Shown piece by piece: positions 62,351-64,000 of a DNA stretch of 64,000 nucleotides. The position numbers and the translations under genes were made by a program. Origin of the DNA: Silene conica. Taxonomy: Eukaryota > Streptophyta > Magnoliopsida > Caryophyllales > Caryophyllaceae. The notes below the pieces were generated by a model. That model ran no database searches, was not told where the DNA came from, and saw only the letters and a list, made by a program, of their open reading frames with translations. The DNA is taken from contig CM055320.2 in the NCBI GenBank assembly GCA_029255685.2, positions 10,154,614 through 10,218,613 of the forward strand, in the 5' to 3' direction. Numbering within the stretch: the stretch's first letter is position 1; every line of letters starts with the position of its first letter.

Positions 62351-62379
62351 ATCGTGTTTTCGTTGTAGTGCACCACACT

Positions 62380-62613
62380 TACAACTACCACCACAATAGC
62401 CACCACCATGACGCCACCGCCGCCACTGCCACCACCACCACCACCGTTGTGACATTCCCCACCATTACTGCCATGACACCCTACCACCATCATTGTTGTG
62501 ACCACCGCCACGACATCCTACCGCCACCATCGCCACCAACGCTGACACCCCCACCACCATCACCGTCGTGACCATCACCGCCGCCACCACCACTATGACA
62601 CCTCCATCTCCAC
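62380..62613. repeat. CCACCA/CCG-rich low-complexity stretch
   Basis: Imperfect CCA, CCG and CAC triplets, part of the host MITE rather than of CACTA. The open frames over it are artefacts of triplet repeats. Confidence 0.6.
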
Positions 62614-63152
62614 TAGAGGCGGCAATCATTGACACGACCCGAAAACACGACACGAACCCGACACGAAATTAGCGGGTTCGGGTCAAGCTGTTTCAACCCG
62701 TTTACGTAATTGGGTTGACACGAACACGACTCGAATTTATATGGGTCGGGTTCGGGTTGGGGTTTTCCGACACGAACCCGACACGAATAACCCATTAATT
62801 TAAATAGGTTATGATATATCCATCTAAATGGGTTATAATCGGGTTATGTTATTTTGAATTTGAAATAAGATATGAAGATTGTCTATTCTTGATGTACATA
62901 TTAATTTTGAATGCATTATATTTATATGGGTTTGATGGGTTAAACGGGTTAAACGGGTCGAAATTGATTTGTTAAAACTTAAATGGGTTACACAAGTCGG
63001 GTTGGGTTATTGAAAAAATAAATGGGTTGGGTTAGGGTTGATGCATGTGACCCGTTTATCTAATTGGGTCGGGTTAGGGTTTAGGGGTCATGACCCATTT
63101 AATGGTGACACGAACACGAACCCGACACGACCCGACCTGTTTGCCAGGTCTA
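62614..63152. mobile_element. hAT-type MITE rich in ACCCGACACGA motifs
   Basis: 539 bp with ends TAGAGGCGGCAA and TTGCCAGGTCTA (10 of 12 inverted matches), flanked by a perfect 8-bp duplication ATCTCCAC at 62606-62613 and 63153-63160. The arms carry many CGGGTTCGGGT and ACCCGACACGA motifs. Non-coding. Confidence 0.9.
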
Positions 63153-63396
63153 ATCTCCACCACCGTCATGCCACCTCCGTCACCATCACTGCCGCCAGTA
63201 GATAAGTGGTTGTTTATGGTGGTGTGTGTTAGTGGTAGGAGTGAGTATGAGTGGTAGGAGTGAGTATGAGTGAACCATTGGTTCTCTTTCTTAGAGTAAC
63301 CAAACAACCAATTAAGTTTTAGGTAAACTCTTTTCTTTTCCTTTCTTACCATTTCTTATTTCCTTTCTCTTTTCCTTTCTCTAACCAAACACCCCC

Positions 63397-64000
63397 TAAT
63401 ACACCATACAATTAAATTTGAATCACCTAAACACTTCTCGAAAATAGAAATATTTGTCAAATCACGCATATGATATTACTTAAATCCCGCACATTTTGTC
63501 ACCTTATTCCGAATTTGCTTCTTGTTAAAAAAAAGTGTCTCCACTCTCCTTTTTACCATGGCCACTAACCAAATTTTCCTAATAATTTAACAAATTATGG
63601 ATTTTAATTCACACATTCACAAGTAATTTCGTTATTTTATCAATAAATTTATTAATATACGTCTTTTCATTGATTGAATGAATGTTTTTTTGTCTCAAAC
63701 AAAGCGATTTTACAATTAGGGTTTGAAATTTTAGAATTTTGGATTTTGGATTGTTGAAGGTGGATCAGTTTATGATGGTTAGTGTTGTGTCGGTTTAAGG
63801 CGGCATGTGGTGGTGCATTATGTTTGTGAGCGGCTGGTGGGGGTGTCTGATGGTGGGGCAAGTGGCCTGGTGGTGGGATAGCTAAACATACATGTTTTTT
63901 TTGGATTTTTTTGCTTTTGAATTGTCGTCTCTAATTGTGTGTGAAAAGTGAGTGGGGTAAAGTCAGAATAAGACGATAAAGTATGCGGGATTAAGTAAAA
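63397..64000. other. Right flank, nothing recognised
   Basis: AT-rich sequence without a supported gene. The minus-strand frame at 63667-63861 (His/Pro-rich) has no known domain. Confidence 0.4.

Larger units (their letters stand above)
55576..62370 (+). mobile_element. CACTA (En/Spm) transposon, apparently complete
   Basis: 6795 bp, starting CACTACAAGAA and ending TTCGTTGTAGTG, with CAC duplications at 55573-55575 and 62371-62373. Behind each end lies GATCGGGCGAC, then a dense field of GGCGACTG / CAGTCGCC motifs: about a dozen cores at 55608-55820 and nearly twenty at 61999-62350. Such subterminal repeats bind TNPA in En/Spm. Two open, spliced genes lie inside, TNP2-like and TNPA-like. Intact ends, duplication and frames make this a candidate autonomous element. 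Confidence 0.95.
55375..63396. mobile_element. PIF-like MITE split by later insertions
   Basis: Left end GGGGCGTTTGGTCGGGGG with GAAAGGGAAAGAGAAAC mirrors the right end CTTTCTCTAACCAAACACCCCC. The original element is what remains (55375-55572, about 62374-62613, 63161-63396), interrupted by the CACTA element and by a hAT MITE. A target duplication is not clear (TAA on the right, AAA on the left). Confidence 0.65.

Noticed and set aside
62191..62571. 126-aa frame rich in Thr/His/Pro
   Set aside because: It spans the CACTA end and triplet repeats outside it, so it cannot be a unit of either.

Overview
This window is nuclear DNA of a flowering plant, most likely a eudicot. The genes have many short introns with GT-AG borders, intergenic DNA is AT-rich, and much of the window is nested plant transposons: LTR elements, Helitrons, CACTA, hAT, PIF-like and Stowaway-like MITEs, SINEs and an RTE-type LINE. 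Frequent CTCCGT-type MITE ends would suit Caryophyllales, but I cannot fix the species.

Three host genes are well supported. At 24699-25253 (+) is a one-exon gene for a small four-helix membrane protein that plants conserve but have not named. At 25763-32085 (-) is a 12-exon gene of 628 codons for a chloroplast rhodanese-like protein of the At3g59780 type, related to the calcium sensor CAS, whose rhodanese catalytic Cys is replaced by Asp. At 35457-51816 (+) is a 13-exon gene of 1636 codons for SAC9, a phosphoinositide phosphatase with a SAC domain and a WW domain. Every junction I built for the last two genes keeps frame. They are transcribed away from each other across about 3.4 kb, and their Arabidopsis relatives have neighbouring locus numbers, so the pair looks like conserved microsynteny.

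Left third (1-24700): a very young non-coding LTR retrotransposon (1351-8503, TSD TTGTT); a fragment of an RPA-like OB-fold gene beside two copies of a Helitron-type 5' end; a Helitron 3' end at 11823; a SINE; and a defective Ty1/copia element (12659-17720) with a 554-bp TRIM inside it. Then come a complete small Helitron, several TA-flanked MITEs, and two non-autonomous DNA elements rich in GGCCC or GTGTCCGAC motifs. SAC9 intron 2 carries a 5'-truncated LINE with a MITE inside it.

Right part (51817-64000): another small Helitron, two long-inverted-repeat elements (one with a GC-rich, possibly captured core), and a nest in which a PIF-like MITE is split by an apparently intact CACTA/En-Spm element (55576-62370) and by a hAT MITE (62614-63152). 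The CACTA element has matching ends, a CAC target duplication, dense GGCGACTG subterminal repeats, and two open spliced genes (TNP2-like, 1160 aa; TNPA-like, 387 aa), so it may be autonomous.

I found no convincing new kind of biological system. The most notable points are the possibly active CACTA element, a defective copia that seems to have moved together with its TRIM passenger, the young non-coding LTR element, and the inactivated rhodanese.
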